64,000 nucleotides of DNA from Myxococcales bacterium (lineage in GTDB: Bacteria; Myxococcota_A; Polyangia; Nannocystales; Nannocystaceae). The notes beneath the pieces were generated by a model. It worked only from the letters and a program-made list of their open reading frames with translations, did not search any database and was not told the origin of the DNA. The first letter of the stretch is position 1, and each line of letters begins with the position of its first letter. Shown here piece by piece: positions 34,514 through 43,846 of this stretch. The stretch covers positions 62,001 to 126,000 of the forward strand of contig JACKDV010000008.1 of the NCBI GenBank assembly GCA_020633315.1. Reading direction: 5' to 3'. A program made the translations under genes and the position numbers.

Positions 34514-36055
34514 TCAGCCCTTGCCCTCGCTGCGAAGCGCTCGCTTGAGGATCTTACCCGTCGGTCCCTTGGGTAGCTCGTCGCGAATCTCCACCACGCG
34601 CGGGTACTTGTACGCCGCGAGCTGCTCCTTGCAGTACTCGATGATCTCCTCGGCGGTGGCTTCCTTGCCGGGCTTGAGCGCGACGATCGCCTTGACCTCC
34701 TCACCGTGGCGCTCGTGCGGCACGCCGATCACGGCCACCTCGGCGATCGCCGGGTGGCCGTAGAGCACCTCCTCGATCTCGCGCGGGTACACGTTGAAGC
34801 CGCCGCGGATGATCATGTCCTTCTTGCGATCGACGATGAAGTAGTAGCCCTCCTCGTCCACCGTCGCGACGTCGCCGGTGCGGAACCAACCCTTGCTGAT
34901 CGCGCCCGCGGTGGCCTCGGGCTTGTTGTAGTAGCCCTTCATCACGTTGGGGCCGAAGATCAGGATCTCGCCGGGAGTGCCGGGCTCGGTCACGCGGTGA
35001 CCGTGGTCGTCGACGAGGCGGAACTCCACCCCCGCGATGGGCAGGCCGATGCTGCCGGGCTTCTTGGGGCGGTCGAGCACGTTGAAGCTGGCCACCGGCG
35101 AGGTCTCCGACAGCCCGTAGCCCTCGAGGATGTTCACCCCGTACTTGGCATCGAAGGCGCTCATCACCTCCACCGGCATCGCCGAGCCACCCGAGACGCA
35201 CAGGCTCAGCGCGCTCAGGTCGTAGCGGTCGGCCTCGGGGTGGTGCAGCAGCGCGAAGTACATGGTGGGCACGCCGGCGAAGAGCGTGACGCGGTGGCCC
35301 TGCATGAGCGCGAAGGCATCGTCGGGCGTGAAGCGGGGCAGGAGCACCAGCGAGCCGCCCGCCCCGAGCACCGCGTTCATCAGCACGGTCTGGCCGAAGC
35401 TGTGGAACAGCGGCAGGGTGACCAGCGCCACCGTCTCCGCGCTCATGCCCATGAGCTTGGAGCGCGAGTACTCGGCGTTGTAGAAGAGGTTGAAGTGGGT
35501 GAGCTCGGCCCCCTTGGGCTGGCCGGTGGTGCCCGAGGTATAGAGGACTACCGCGGTGTCGTCGGGCATGGTGTCGGGCAGGTCCTCCACCGGCGTGCCC
35601 GAGGCGATCATCGTGGTCATGTTGTGGATGCCATCGGCCTCGCCGAGGTCGGTGGCATCGGCCTTGGCCACGATGAGGTGCTTGCAGTGGTCCACCCGCT
35701 GGAAGCCCGCGCGGGCCGAGGGCAGGAAGCCCTCCCACGCCACCAGGGCCACCGAGTCGGAGTCGTCGAGGTGGTAGGCCACCTCGGGACCCTGCAGCAG
35801 CACGTTGAGCGGTACCACCGGGCAGCCCGCGTAGTGGGCCCCGAAGTAGGCGATGATGAACTGGGGCACGTTGGGGAGCATGAGGGCCACGTGCTGGCCT
35901 CGCTGGAGCCCCAGGCCGTGCAGCGACCAGGCGAAGCGCCGGGCCATGTCGTCGAGCTGCTGGTAGCTCAGCCTCGTGTCGCCGATGACGATGGCAGTCC
36001 GGTCGGGGTGGAGGGCGGCGGTGCTGCGGATGATGGACGCGAGATTGAGGCTCAT
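34514..36055 (-). CDS. Long-chain fatty-acid-CoA ligase (AMP-binding)
   Basis: A 513-residue ANL-superfamily ligase. It has the P-loop Y-T-S-G-T-T-G-Q-P-K-G, the A5 motif G-Y-G-L-S-E-T-S, A7 T-G-D-V-A, A8 hinge D-R-K-K-D-M-I-I-R-G-G-F-N-V-Y-P, and the A10 lysine in P-K-G-P-T-G-K-I-L-K. It activates a carboxylate, probably a fatty acid, to acyl-CoA via acyl-AMP in the cytoplasm. It is divergent from the methylmalonyl-CoA mutase genes, so a role in fatty acid or propionate use is plausible but not shown. Length and start (ATG 36055) are normal. Confidence 0.93.
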   Translation of the reverse strand: MSLNLASIIRSTAALHPDRTAIVIGDTRLSYQQLDDMARRFAWSLHGLGLQRGQHVALMLPNVPQFIIAYFGAHYAGCPVVPLNVLLQGPEVAYHLDDSDSVALVAWEGFLPSARAGFQRVDHCKHLIVAKADATDLGEADGIHNMTTMIASGTPVEDLPDTMPDDTAVVLYTSGTTGQPKGAELTHFNLFYNAEYSRSKLMGMSAETVALVTLPLFHSFGQTVLMNAVLGAGGSLVLLPRFTPDDAFALMQGHRVTLFAGVPTMYFALLHHPEADRYDLSALSLCVSGGSAMPVEVMSAFDAKYGVNILEGYGLSETSPVASFNVLDRPKKPGSIGLPIAGVEFRLVDDHGHRVTEPGTPGEILIFGPNVMKGYYNKPEATAGAISKGWFRTGDVATVDEEGYYFIVDRKKDMIIRGGFNVYPREIEEVLYGHPAIAEVAVIGVPHERHGEEVKAIVALKPGKEATAEEIIEYCKEQLAAYKYPRVVEIRDELPKGPTGKILKRALRSEGKG

Positions 36056-36194
36056 GACGGTGGCGTGAGCATACGATGGGCCGCCGAGGGGCTGGACCGG
36101 CGCGCCCTCGTCGAGCCCCTGCTACGATGGGAGGCGCGTTCCGGTGCCTCGGCTCGAGCGACGGCCGAGACCGCCGGGACCCCCCCGCCGAGCC

Positions 36195-38021
36195 GTGTCC
36201 GCCGACGATCCGCCGTTCCTCTCCGAGTTCCCCCCGATCCCGCTCGACCGCTGGCAGGCCGAGGTGGAGGGCAGCCTCGACTCCTCGACGGTGGAGGGCC
36301 CGACGATCCGTGCCCTGTACACCGCCGACGACGGCGAGCCCGGGCCTCGTCCGCCCCCGCGCGAGCCGGGCTGGTGCCTGGCGCAGGAGTACGCCATCGG
36401 CTCGCTCGACGAGCTGCGGGCCGCGGTGGCACAGGACGTGGGCCGCGGGCTCGAGGCGGCGTGGATCCGATTGCACGATGATCTGCGGGCGGGCACCCGT
36501 GCGCCGTCGAGCTCGCCGGGAGCGGTGCTCGATGCCTCCGCGCTGCCGGGGCTGGTGGAGGTGGTCGGCCCGAGCACCGCGCTGTGCCTCGATGCCGGGC
36601 TCGCGGCGCCGCGCCTGGTGGAGGCGCTGCTCGCCGCGCGGGCCGGAGCCGGTTCGACCGACGCGGTGCTCTGCGATCCCCTGGCCGTGCTGGTCGGTGC
36701 GGGGGCCTTGGGGCGCTCGCTCGACGATGCCTACGCCGAGCTGGCTGCGAGCACCCGCCTCGCGTCCGAGGCCGGCGTGCGGACGGTGTTCGTCGATGCG
36801 GTCGCCGCCCACGATGCCGGCGCCTCGGCGGAGCAGGAGGTGGCGGTGGTGATCGCGACCGGGCTCGAGCACCTGCGCCGCCTCGAGGCCCACGGCCTGG
36901 CGCCGCAGCAGGTGGTGCCCCAGCTCGTGCTGCGCATGGCGGTGGCGGGCGACCTGCTGGTGGACGTGGCCAAGCTCCGTGCGGTGCGACGGCTGTGGTC
37001 GCGCGTGCGGGCCCACGCGGGCGCGAGCGAGGGGCCGCCCACCGAGCTGTGGACCCGCAGCTCGTGGCGGCAGAGCACCGTCCGCGATCCGTGGGTGAAC
37101 CTGCTGCGGGGCACGGTGGCGGCCTTCGCCGCGGTGGTGGGCGGGGCGTCGGCCCTCGCGGTGCAGCCGTTCACGGAGGTCCGCGGCCGCCCCGATGCCG
37201 ATGCGCGTCGCTGGGCGATCAACACCCAGCACATCCTGCGCGGCGAGTCGCAGCTGGGACGGGTGGACGATCCGGCCGCGGGGAGCTGGGCCTTCGAGGG
37301 CCTCACCGATGCGCTGGCCCAGGGGGCCTGGGCGCTGGTGCGGGGCTGGCTGGCGCGCGGCGGCATCGCGGCGCTGATCGAGCGCGGCGAGCTGCAGTCC
37401 GAGCTCGCCGCCAGCGCGGCCGCTCGCTCCCAGGCGCTGGCCACCGGTCGCCTCGTGTCCACGGGCACCAGCGCCTACCCGCTGCTCGACGAGCGGTCGG
37501 TCGAGGTGGCGCCGAGCCTCGCGGTCGATCCGGGGGTGGAGGCGCAGGCGGTGGTCACCGTGCCGCCGCTGCGTCGGCGTCGGCCCACCGAGCCCTTCGA
37601 GGCGCTGCGTGAGCGCAGCGACGAGGTGCTCCGCGCCACGGGCAAGCGACCGCATGCCCTGCTGGTGCCGGTGGGCGACCCCCGACGGGCCCGCCCGCAG
37701 CTCGACTTCGCCCGCGGCGTGGCCGAGGTGGGGGGCTTCGTGGTCACCGTGCTCTCGGCCGAGGCCACGCTCTCCGAGCGCATCCGCCTGGCGATCCTCT
37801 GCGGTCCGCCCGAGGCGCTGGAGCAGGAGGGCCCGCTCGGGGCCGGTCGGCTGATTCGGGCCGGGGTCTCCCGCGTGCTGGTGGCGGGGCGCCCCACCGA
37901 TGCGCTGCGCGAGGCCGGGGTCCACGACTTCATCCACCGGGGTCGCGACCTGGTCGCGGTGCTCTCGGCGCTGTACGACGAGATCGTCCCCTCGGGTTCC
38001 AACAAGGAGGACTCCCGATGA
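36195..38021 (+). CDS. mutA: Methylmalonyl-CoA mutase small (beta) subunit
   Basis: A 608-residue non-catalytic partner of MutB. The substrate-domain TIM barrel is recognisable (L-W-T-R-S-S-W-R-Q-S-T, N-T-Q-H-I-L, D-D-P-A-A-G-S-W), and the C-terminal ~120 residues form a cobalamin-like fold that lacks the DxHxxG cobalt ligand, as expected for MutA. GTG 36195 gives an N-terminus (V-S-A-D-D-P-P-F-L-S-E-F-P-P) aligned with other MutA proteins; another in-frame GTG at 36144 would add 17 basic residues. Its stop overlaps mutB. Interconverts (R)-methylmalonyl-CoA and succinyl-CoA with MutB. Confidence 0.92.
   Translation: MSADDPPFLSEFPPIPLDRWQAEVEGSLDSSTVEGPTIRALYTADDGEPGPRPPPREPGWCLAQEYAIGSLDELRAAVAQDVGRGLEAAWIRLHDDLRAGTRAPSSSPGAVLDASALPGLVEVVGPSTALCLDAGLAAPRLVEALLAARAGAGSTDAVLCDPLAVLVGAGALGRSLDDAYAELAASTRLASEAGVRTVFVDAVAAHDAGASAEQEVAVVIATGLEHLRRLEAHGLAPQQVVPQLVLRMAVAGDLLVDVAKLRAVRRLWSRVRAHAGASEGPPTELWTRSSWRQSTVRDPWVNLLRGTVAAFAAVVGGASALAVQPFTEVRGRPDADARRWAINTQHILRGESQLGRVDDPAAGSWAFEGLTDALAQGAWALVRGWLARGGIAALIERGELQSELAASAAARSQALATGRLVSTGTSAYPLLDERSVEVAPSLAVDPGVEAQAVVTVPPLRRRRPTEPFEALRERSDEVLRATGKRPHALLVPVGDPRRARPQLDFARGVAEVGGFVVTVLSAEATLSERIRLAILCGPPEALEQEGPLGAGRLIRAGVSRVLVAGRPTDALREAGVHDFIHRGRDLVAVLSALYDEIVPSGSNKEDSR
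38005..38010 (+). promoter_or_regulatory. Ribosome binding site of mutB
   Basis: AGGAGG, preceded by AA, ends 7 nt before ATG 38018, inside the last codons of mutA. It shows that mutB is translated from its own strong site as well as by coupling. Confidence 0.85.
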
Positions 38022-40162
38022 GCTGGCTCCCCGACTTCGCCTCGCTCGACTACGCCGCCCTGCTCGCGGGCCCGGCCGTCGACGCCCCGGCCCCGACCGG
38101 CGCGAGCTGGGGCACGCCCGAGCACATCGAGATCCGCCCGCGCTACCGCGCCGAGGATCGCCCGGGCGAGCGCCAGCTCCACACCATGCCCGGCTTCGCG
38201 CCCTTCCTGCGGGGCCCGTACCCCACGATGTACGTGCAGCGGCCATGGACCGTGCGGCAGTACGCGGGCTTCTCCACCGCCGAGGAGAGCAACGCCTTCT
38301 ACCGGCGCAACCTCGCCGCGGGCCAGAAGGGCCTGAGCGTGGCCTTCGACCTGGCCACCCACCGCGGCTACGACTCCGATCACCCGCGGGTGGTGGGCGA
38401 CGTGGGCATGGCCGGGGTGGCGGTCGACTCCATCCTCGACATGCGGATCCTCTTCGACTCGATCCCCCTCGATCGGATCAGCGTGTCGATGACCATGAAC
38501 GGGGCGGTGCTGCCGATCATGGCGCTGTTCATCGTGGCGGCGCAGGAGCAGGGGGTAGAGCCGGAGCAGCTCAGCGGGACCATCCAGAACGACATCCTCA
38601 AGGAGTTCATGGTCCGCAACACCTTCATCTATCCGCCGGCACCCTCGATGCGGATCATCGGGGACATCTTCGCCTACACGGCGGAGCGCATGCCCCGGTG
38701 GAACAGCATCAGCGTCAGCGGCTACCACATGCAGGAGGCCGGGGCGACGGCGGATCTCGAGCTGGCCTACACCCTGGCCGACGGGATCGAGTACGTGCGC
38801 ACGGGCATGGCGGCGGGGCTGTCGGTGGACGCCTTCGCCCCGCGGATCTCGTTCTTCTTCGGCATCGGGATGCATGCGTTCATGGAGGTGGCCAAGCTCC
38901 GCGCGGCGCGGATGCTGTGGGCCAAGCTGATGAAGGGCGTGGGCGCCCAGCACCCCAAGTCGCTGATGCTGCGCACCCACTGCCAGACCTCGGGCTGGAG
39001 CCTGGCCGCGGCCGACCCCTACAACAACGTGGCGCGCACCTGTGTGGAGGCCCTGGCCGCGGTCTGCGGGCACACCCAGTCGCTGCACACCAACGCATTC
39101 GACGAGGCGCTGGCCCTGCCCACCGACTTCTCGGCCCGCATCGCCCGCAACACTCAGCTGTACCTGCAGCAGGAGGCCGGGCTGTGCCGCACCATCGATC
39201 CCTGGGGCGGCAGCCACTACGTGGAGTGGCTCACCGACGCGCTCGCCCGCCGGGCGTGGGCGCTGATCGAGGAGATCGAGCAGATGGGCGGCATGGCCAA
39301 GGCGATCGAGCAGGGCCTGCCCAAGCGGCGCATCGAGGAGGCGGCCACCCGCACCCAGGCGCGCATCGACGCGGGGCAGCAGCCGCTGGTGGGGGTCAAC
39401 TGCTGGCGCGTGGACGACGAGCCGCCGCTCGACGTGCTCAAGATCGACAACCGAGCCGTGCGCGAGGCCCAGCTCGCCCGGCTGGCCCAGCTCCGGCGCG
39501 AGCGCGACGAGGCGGAGGTCCAGCGCTGCCTGGCCGCGCTGACCCGCTGCGCGGAGACGAGGGAGGGCAACCTGTTGGCGCTGTCGGTGGAGGCGGCGCG
39601 AGCCCGGGCCACGGTGGGGGAGATCTCCGCCGCGCTCGAGGGACCATGGGGGCGCTACGTGTCGCAGCAGAGCTCGATCGCAGGGGTGTATCGCAAGGAG
39701 CGGGCCTCCGACGGCGCGGTGGAGGCCGTGCTGGCGCGGGTGGAGGCCTTCGAGCAGGCGGAGGGCCGACGCCCGCGGCTGCTGGTGGCCAAGATGGGGC
39801 AGGACGGTCACGACCGCGGGGCCAAGGTCATCGCCACCGGCTTCGCCGACATGGGCTTCGACGTGGACATCGGGCCGCTGTTCCAGACCCCGGAGGAGAC
39901 CGCTCGGCAGGCGGTGGAGAACGACGTGCACGTGGTGGGGCTGAGCTCGCTTGCGGCGGGGCACCTCACCCTGGTGCCGCAGCTCAAGGCGGCGCTGGCC
40001 CGCGAGGGGCGGGCGGACATCGTGGTGGTGGCGGGGGGCGTGATCCCGCCGCAGGATCACGACGCCCTGCGGGCGATGGGGGTGGCGGAGATCTTCGGCC
40101 CCGGCACCGAGCTGACCGACGCGGCGATGCGCGTGCTCGATGCGATCGAGGCGGCGGGGTAG
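38018..40162 (+). CDS. mutB: Methylmalonyl-CoA mutase large (alpha) subunit
   Basis: A 714-residue catalytic subunit. The N-terminal barrel contains P-T-M-Y-V-Q-R-P-W-T-V-R-Q-Y-A-G-F and T-H-R-G-Y-D-S-D, typical of the substrate channel, and H-C-Q-T-S-G-W-S-L. The C-terminal cobalamin domain carries the cobalt-ligand motif D-G-H-D-R-G with His598. It catalyses the B12-dependent rearrangement of methylmalonyl-CoA to succinyl-CoA in the propionate and odd-chain/branched catabolic route. ATG 38018 overlaps the mutA stop. No meaB-type chaperone or epimerase gene is in the window. Confidence 0.96.
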   Translation: MSWLPDFASLDYAALLAGPAVDAPAPTGASWGTPEHIEIRPRYRAEDRPGERQLHTMPGFAPFLRGPYPTMYVQRPWTVRQYAGFSTAEESNAFYRRNLAAGQKGLSVAFDLATHRGYDSDHPRVVGDVGMAGVAVDSILDMRILFDSIPLDRISVSMTMNGAVLPIMALFIVAAQEQGVEPEQLSGTIQNDILKEFMVRNTFIYPPAPSMRIIGDIFAYTAERMPRWNSISVSGYHMQEAGATADLELAYTLADGIEYVRTGMAAGLSVDAFAPRISFFFGIGMHAFMEVAKLRAARMLWAKLMKGVGAQHPKSLMLRTHCQTSGWSLAAADPYNNVARTCVEALAAVCGHTQSLHTNAFDEALALPTDFSARIARNTQLYLQQEAGLCRTIDPWGGSHYVEWLTDALARRAWALIEEIEQMGGMAKAIEQGLPKRRIEEAATRTQARIDAGQQPLVGVNCWRVDDEPPLDVLKIDNRAVREAQLARLAQLRRERDEAEVQRCLAALTRCAETREGNLLALSVEAARARATVGEISAALEGPWGRYVSQQSSIAGVYRKERASDGAVEAVLARVEAFEQAEGRRPRLLVAKMGQDGHDRGAKVIATGFADMGFDVDIGPLFQTPEETARQAVENDVHVVGLSSLAAGHLTLVPQLKAALAREGRADIVVVAGGVIPPQDHDALRAMGVAEIFGPGTELTDAAMRVLDAIEAAG

Positions 40163-40196
40163 GGCTGCACGGCGGCGGCTCGGGTAGACTGCGGCG

Positions 40197-40898
40197 ATGC
40201 TCGGCACCGAGGTCCAGATCCCCCGCGCCTCCGGCCCCTCCCTGACCGCCTACGCGGCGCTGCCGAAGGGGGCGTCGCGCGGGATGGTGGTGATCCACGA
40301 GCTCTTCGGTCGCCAGCCCGAGATCGATCGCGTGGTGGAGCGCTTCGCCGAGGCGGGCTACGCCGCGGTGGGTCCCGATCTGTTCGAGGGCGTCACCAAG
40401 CTCCGCTGCATCCGCCAGTCGCTGGCCACCATCGGCAGCGGCGAGGGGATGATCGCCGAGCGCATCGAGGACGCGCGGCGCTGGCTGTGCGAGCACGGCG
40501 GGCTCGACGAGGCGCGGGTGGGCGTGATCGGCTTCTGCCTCGGGGGCGGCCTCGCGCTGGCGGTGGGGCGCCACTACGGCGGGGTGTCGACCAACTACGG
40601 CGACCTGCCGCCCGCCGAGGTGCTGCGCCGCAGCCCTCCCATCATCGGCTGCTACGGCGGGCGCGACCGCGTCTTTCGGCGCAACGCCGAGCGCCTGCCC
40701 GAGCGCATGGCCGCGCTCGGCAAGGGCGACCAGGTGGAGACCCATGTGTTCCCCACCGTGGGGCACTCGTTCCTCACCGACGGCCACCACCCGGTGGCCA
40801 GCCTGCTATCGCGACCGTTGTTTGAGATCCGCTGGGATCCGGCCGTCGCCGAGGACGGGTGGGGCCGGATCATGGCGTTCTTCGAGCGCACGCTGTGA
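40197..40898 (+). CDS. Dienelactone hydrolase family protein
   Basis: A 233-residue alpha/beta hydrolase. The nucleophile elbow is G-F-C-L-G-G (Cys nucleophile, as in true dienelactone hydrolases), the oxyanion segment is V-I-H-E-L-F-G, the acid lies in C-Y-G-G-R-D-R and the His in P-T-V-G-H-S-F. All triad members are in place. The family hydrolyses dienelactones or related esters in the cytoplasm. It follows mutB by 34 bp and may be in the same transcript, but a link to propionate metabolism is not evident. Confidence 0.9.
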   Translation: MLGTEVQIPRASGPSLTAYAALPKGASRGMVVIHELFGRQPEIDRVVERFAEAGYAAVGPDLFEGVTKLRCIRQSLATIGSGEGMIAERIEDARRWLCEHGGLDEARVGVIGFCLGGGLALAVGRHYGGVSTNYGDLPPAEVLRRSPPIIGCYGGRDRVFRRNAERLPERMAALGKGDQVETHVFPTVGHSFLTDGHHPVASLLSRPLFEIRWDPAVAEDGWGRIMAFFERTL

Positions 40899-40917
40899 GG
40901 GTGCTAGACTCGGCTCC

Positions 40918-42093
40918 GTGGCCGGGGGCGGCGAGCGAGGGCGCGGTCCGACGATTGCGCTGTTGATGGCATGGGCGCTGGGCTGTGCGCTCGGCGAGGG
41001 CACGCCCTACGACACCGACAACCCGGGCCTGGGCTCGGGAGGGGATGGCTCGGCGGGCGGCGACGAGACCTCCTCGCCGATCGACTCGGCCGAGGGCGGC
41101 AACCCGGTGTGCGGCAACGGCCAGGTGGAGGCGGGCGAGGCCTGCGACGACGGCAACGACGACGACACCGATGCCTGCACGATCGCCTGCCGGGCGCCGG
41201 CCTGCGACGACGGCCTGCGCAGCGGCCAGGAGAGCGACGTGGATTGCGGGGGCTTCTGCGTGCCGTGCTCGCAGGGAGATGGCTGCGACGAGCACGGCGA
41301 CTGCGAGACCGGCTTCTGTGTCGAGGGCCGCTGCGGCTACCCGGCGAGCTGCCGCGAGCGGCTCGAGGCGGATCCCGACGCGGTCGACGGGGTCTACGAG
41401 ATCGACCCCGACGGCGAGGGCGGCATCGAGCCCTTCGGTGTCTCGTGCGACATGACGATCAGCGGCGGGGGCTGGATCCGCCTGTCGCTGCAGAACAGTG
41501 ACGGCGTGGTGGTGGGCCAGAACGCGGCCGACAACCCGTGGATCAAGTGCGAGGACGATGCGGCCCAGCACTTCGGCTGGATCGACGAGGGCACGATCTC
41601 GGCCGACCTCAGCCCCGGGGCCACCTTCGACGAGGAGGTCGCGCTGTCGTACCAGAACCCCACCGACGGGACCGTCTACACCGTCGCGCAGGTGGAGGCC
41701 CTGCGCCCGCTGGTGAGCGAGCTGCACCCGGGCACCCGCATGGTGGCGGTGACCGCCGACGACGACGGCGCGGACTGGGCCACCGACATGAGCGGCGGGC
41801 ACGAGCTGTACCTGCGCAACGCCGACGGCGAGCTCACCCTGCTGACTCCGGGCACCAACGGCGACTGCGGGGGCGGGGCGGGGAGCTGGCCCGCGGCCGG
41901 ATCGCAGTCGGCGTTCTACCTGTGGGGCAGCGACCCGGAGAGCTCGGCCGTCGACGGCAACACCGGGCTGAGCGACGCCGACCTGGGCGGGCTCGCGCCC
42001 GGCGACCTGCTGCCCTCGGCGGTGCGCCTGGTGGTGCAGACCGGCGGGGGCGTGGCCTTCGGCTGGGAGCAGGTGGTGTTCCTGGTGCGCTGA
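40918..42093 (+). CDS. Cys-rich lipoprotein with fibrinogen-like C-terminal domain
   Basis: A 391-residue lipoprotein (lipobox A-L-G-C). After a Gly/Asp/Ser linker it has a DUF4215-type Cys repeat (C-G-N-G-Q-V-E-A-G-E-A-C-D-D-G-N), then Cys modules C-D-D-G-L-R-S-G-Q-E-S-D-V-D-C-G-G and C-D-E-H-G-D-C. The last ~240 residues begin P-A-S-C and continue G-V-Y-E-I-D-P-D-G-E-G-G with G-G-G-W-I-R-L, the pattern of fibrinogen/collagen-propeptide-like ligand-binding domains. Probably a surface recognition protein. GTG 40918 is used; ATG 40966 would cut into the hydrophobic core. Confidence 0.8.
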   Translation: MAGGGERGRGPTIALLMAWALGCALGEGTPYDTDNPGLGSGGDGSAGGDETSSPIDSAEGGNPVCGNGQVEAGEACDDGNDDDTDACTIACRAPACDDGLRSGQESDVDCGGFCVPCSQGDGCDEHGDCETGFCVEGRCGYPASCRERLEADPDAVDGVYEIDPDGEGGIEPFGVSCDMTISGGGWIRLSLQNSDGVVVGQNAADNPWIKCEDDAAQHFGWIDEGTISADLSPGATFDEEVALSYQNPTDGTVYTVAQVEALRPLVSELHPGTRMVAVTADDDGADWATDMSGGHELYLRNADGELTLLTPGTNGDCGGGAGSWPAAGSQSAFYLWGSDPESSAVDGNTGLSDADLGGLAPGDLLPSAVRLVVQTGGGVAFGWEQVVFLVR

Positions 42094-42116
42094 GCGGCAG
42101 CGGGCCCCGCCTCAGC
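42089..42116. terminator. Bidirectional hairpin overlapping two convergent stops
   Basis: GCTGAGCGG (42089-42097) pairs with CCGCCTCAGC (42107-42116) with a 1-nt bulge. The arms include the TGA of the lipoprotein gene and the TGA of the lysyl-tRNA synthetase gene. No T tract is seen. Confidence 0.4.
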
Positions 42117-43746
42117 CCAGCGACGGCCGCAGCAGCGGCAGCGCCCGTGTGCCGCCCATGGCCGCGAGCAGGGTGCTCAGCTTGGGGCCGCGGTCGCGAT
42201 CGATGAGCAGGTCGTAGACCAGCGGGTAGAAGTCCTTGAGCGGCATCGACAGCTCGCTGGCCAGCCCCTTCATGTGCTCGCCCAGCGTGGCGTCGTCGGC
42301 CCCAGGGTGCTGCTCGAGGATCTCCACCAGGCGGGTGAGCGCGGTGCGGTGCTCGCCCTCCACCGCGCGGGTGACCGCCTCGGCCCGGATGCGGTAGCGG
42401 AAGTCCTCGGGGGCGTACTGCTCGACCCAGCGCCACACGCAGGCCGCCCGCAGGCCGAAGCGGCGGCGGGCCTCGTCGCCCACGATCTGCCCCTGCGCCT
42501 CGTAGTAGGCCCGGGTGGCGTCCACGTCGCCGTCGAAGATCTGCACGAGCACCGAGAGGTGGCGGAAGCCGGCGAGCTCGGGAGGCTCGGTGCCCGGCTC
42601 GATGCGCCGGTGATCCACCGAGGACAGCTGCATGGTGCGGCGGGCGACCTGCCGCTTCTTGTCCTTGCGGCCGCCGTCGTCGGCCTCGTGGGCGAGGCGG
42701 TACGTTCGGTCGTAGTCCTCGTAGAGCTTGATGACGTCGAGGTCGAAGGAGATCGCGAACTCGGTGTTGGGCCGGTAGCTGGCGAACAACCAGCGCAGCA
42801 CCTCGGGCTCGTAGACCTCGAGGCAGTCGGCCACGGTGACCACGCCGCCCTTGGAGCTGCTGAGCTTGCCGCCCTGGCCCTTGCAGGAGACGAAGTCGTA
42901 GCCCACGTACTGCGGCGCGCTCCAGCCGTAGACCTCGGCCACGATGTGCTTGGCGGTGTCGTAGCTGCCGCCGGCCGAGCTGTGGTCCTTGCCGCCGGGC
43001 TCGAAGGCCACGCGCTCGTGGGCCCAGCGCATGGGCCAGTCCACGCGCCACGGCAGCTTGAGGTTGCCGCCCTTGCGCAGGTCCACGTCGTGGGCGTGGC
43101 CGCAGCCGTTGCAGTCGTAGTGCACGCCCCACTCGCCGTCCCAGGCGAAGCGCAGATCGTCCTTGCCGCACTCGTCGCAGAAGCCCGACAGCGGCAGCCA
43201 CTGGTCGTCGAGCAGGCGGCGTGCCCCGTGGGTGCGACGGGCATCGTTGAGCAGATCGCGGATGGTGTCGGTGGCGGCGAGGGCCTTGCGGATGCCCTCG
43301 GCGTAGGTGCCGGCCCGGTACATGCGGTGCTGTCGGATGAACTCGGGCTCGATGCCCAGCGGCACCAGGCTCTGCTCGAAGGCGGCGATGTGGTGCGAGG
43401 CGTAGCTGTCGTGGTCGCACCAGGGATCGGGCACGTCGGCGATGCTGCGGCCGAGGTTCTGCTCGAGCATCTCGGGCTGCGGCGCGTCCTTGGGCACCTT
43501 GCGGAACACGTCGAAGTCGTCCCACGAGTAGATGAAGCGCACCGGCAGCCCGCGGTCGCGCAGCGCCCGGGCCACCAGATCGACGGTGATCACCTCGCGG
43601 AAGTTGCCGATGTGCACCACCCCCGAGGGGGTGATGCCGGCCGCCACCGCGAGCGACTTCTCCCCGGGGTGCGCACGCAGGGTTCGCTCTGCGGCTTGAT
43701 CGGCCCAGTGGTTGAGGTGCGGGTCGCGGTCGTCGGCGTCGGCCAT
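42112..43746 (-). CDS. lysK: Class I lysyl-tRNA synthetase
   Basis: A 544-residue class I enzyme, not the usual bacterial class II LysRS. The HIGH motif is H-I-G-N following I-T-P-S-G-V-V, and the KMSKS motif is K-L-S-S-S-K-G-G. Zinc-finger-like cysteines (C-D-E-C-G and C-N-G-C-G) lie in the catalytic insert, and the C-terminal all-helical anticodon domain is complete. It charges tRNA(Lys) in the cytoplasm. This form is typical of archaea, spirochaetes and a minority of other bacteria. Start ATG 43746 is clear. Whether the genome also has a class II LysS cannot be told from this window. Confidence 0.95.
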   Translation of the reverse strand: MADADDRDPHLNHWADQAAERTLRAHPGEKSLAVAAGITPSGVVHIGNFREVITVDLVARALRDRGLPVRFIYSWDDFDVFRKVPKDAPQPEMLEQNLGRSIADVPDPWCDHDSYASHHIAAFEQSLVPLGIEPEFIRQHRMYRAGTYAEGIRKALAATDTIRDLLNDARRTHGARRLLDDQWLPLSGFCDECGKDDLRFAWDGEWGVHYDCNGCGHAHDVDLRKGGNLKLPWRVDWPMRWAHERVAFEPGGKDHSSAGGSYDTAKHIVAEVYGWSAPQYVGYDFVSCKGQGGKLSSSKGGVVTVADCLEVYEPEVLRWLFASYRPNTEFAISFDLDVIKLYEDYDRTYRLAHEADDGGRKDKKRQVARRTMQLSSVDHRRIEPGTEPPELAGFRHLSVLVQIFDGDVDATRAYYEAQGQIVGDEARRRFGLRAACVWRWVEQYAPEDFRYRIRAEAVTRAVEGEHRTALTRLVEILEQHPGADDATLGEHMKGLASELSMPLKDFYPLVYDLLIDRDRGPKLSTLLAAMGGTRALPLLRPSLG

Positions 43747-43846
43747 GGGGGCACGGTTTTGCCGAGATCGAGCCGGGCTGGCAAGCGCCGCCCGGATCCG
43801 CGGGTGCGTCGTCCCCGCTTCGCTGCGCGCCGAGGGGCCGTCTCGC

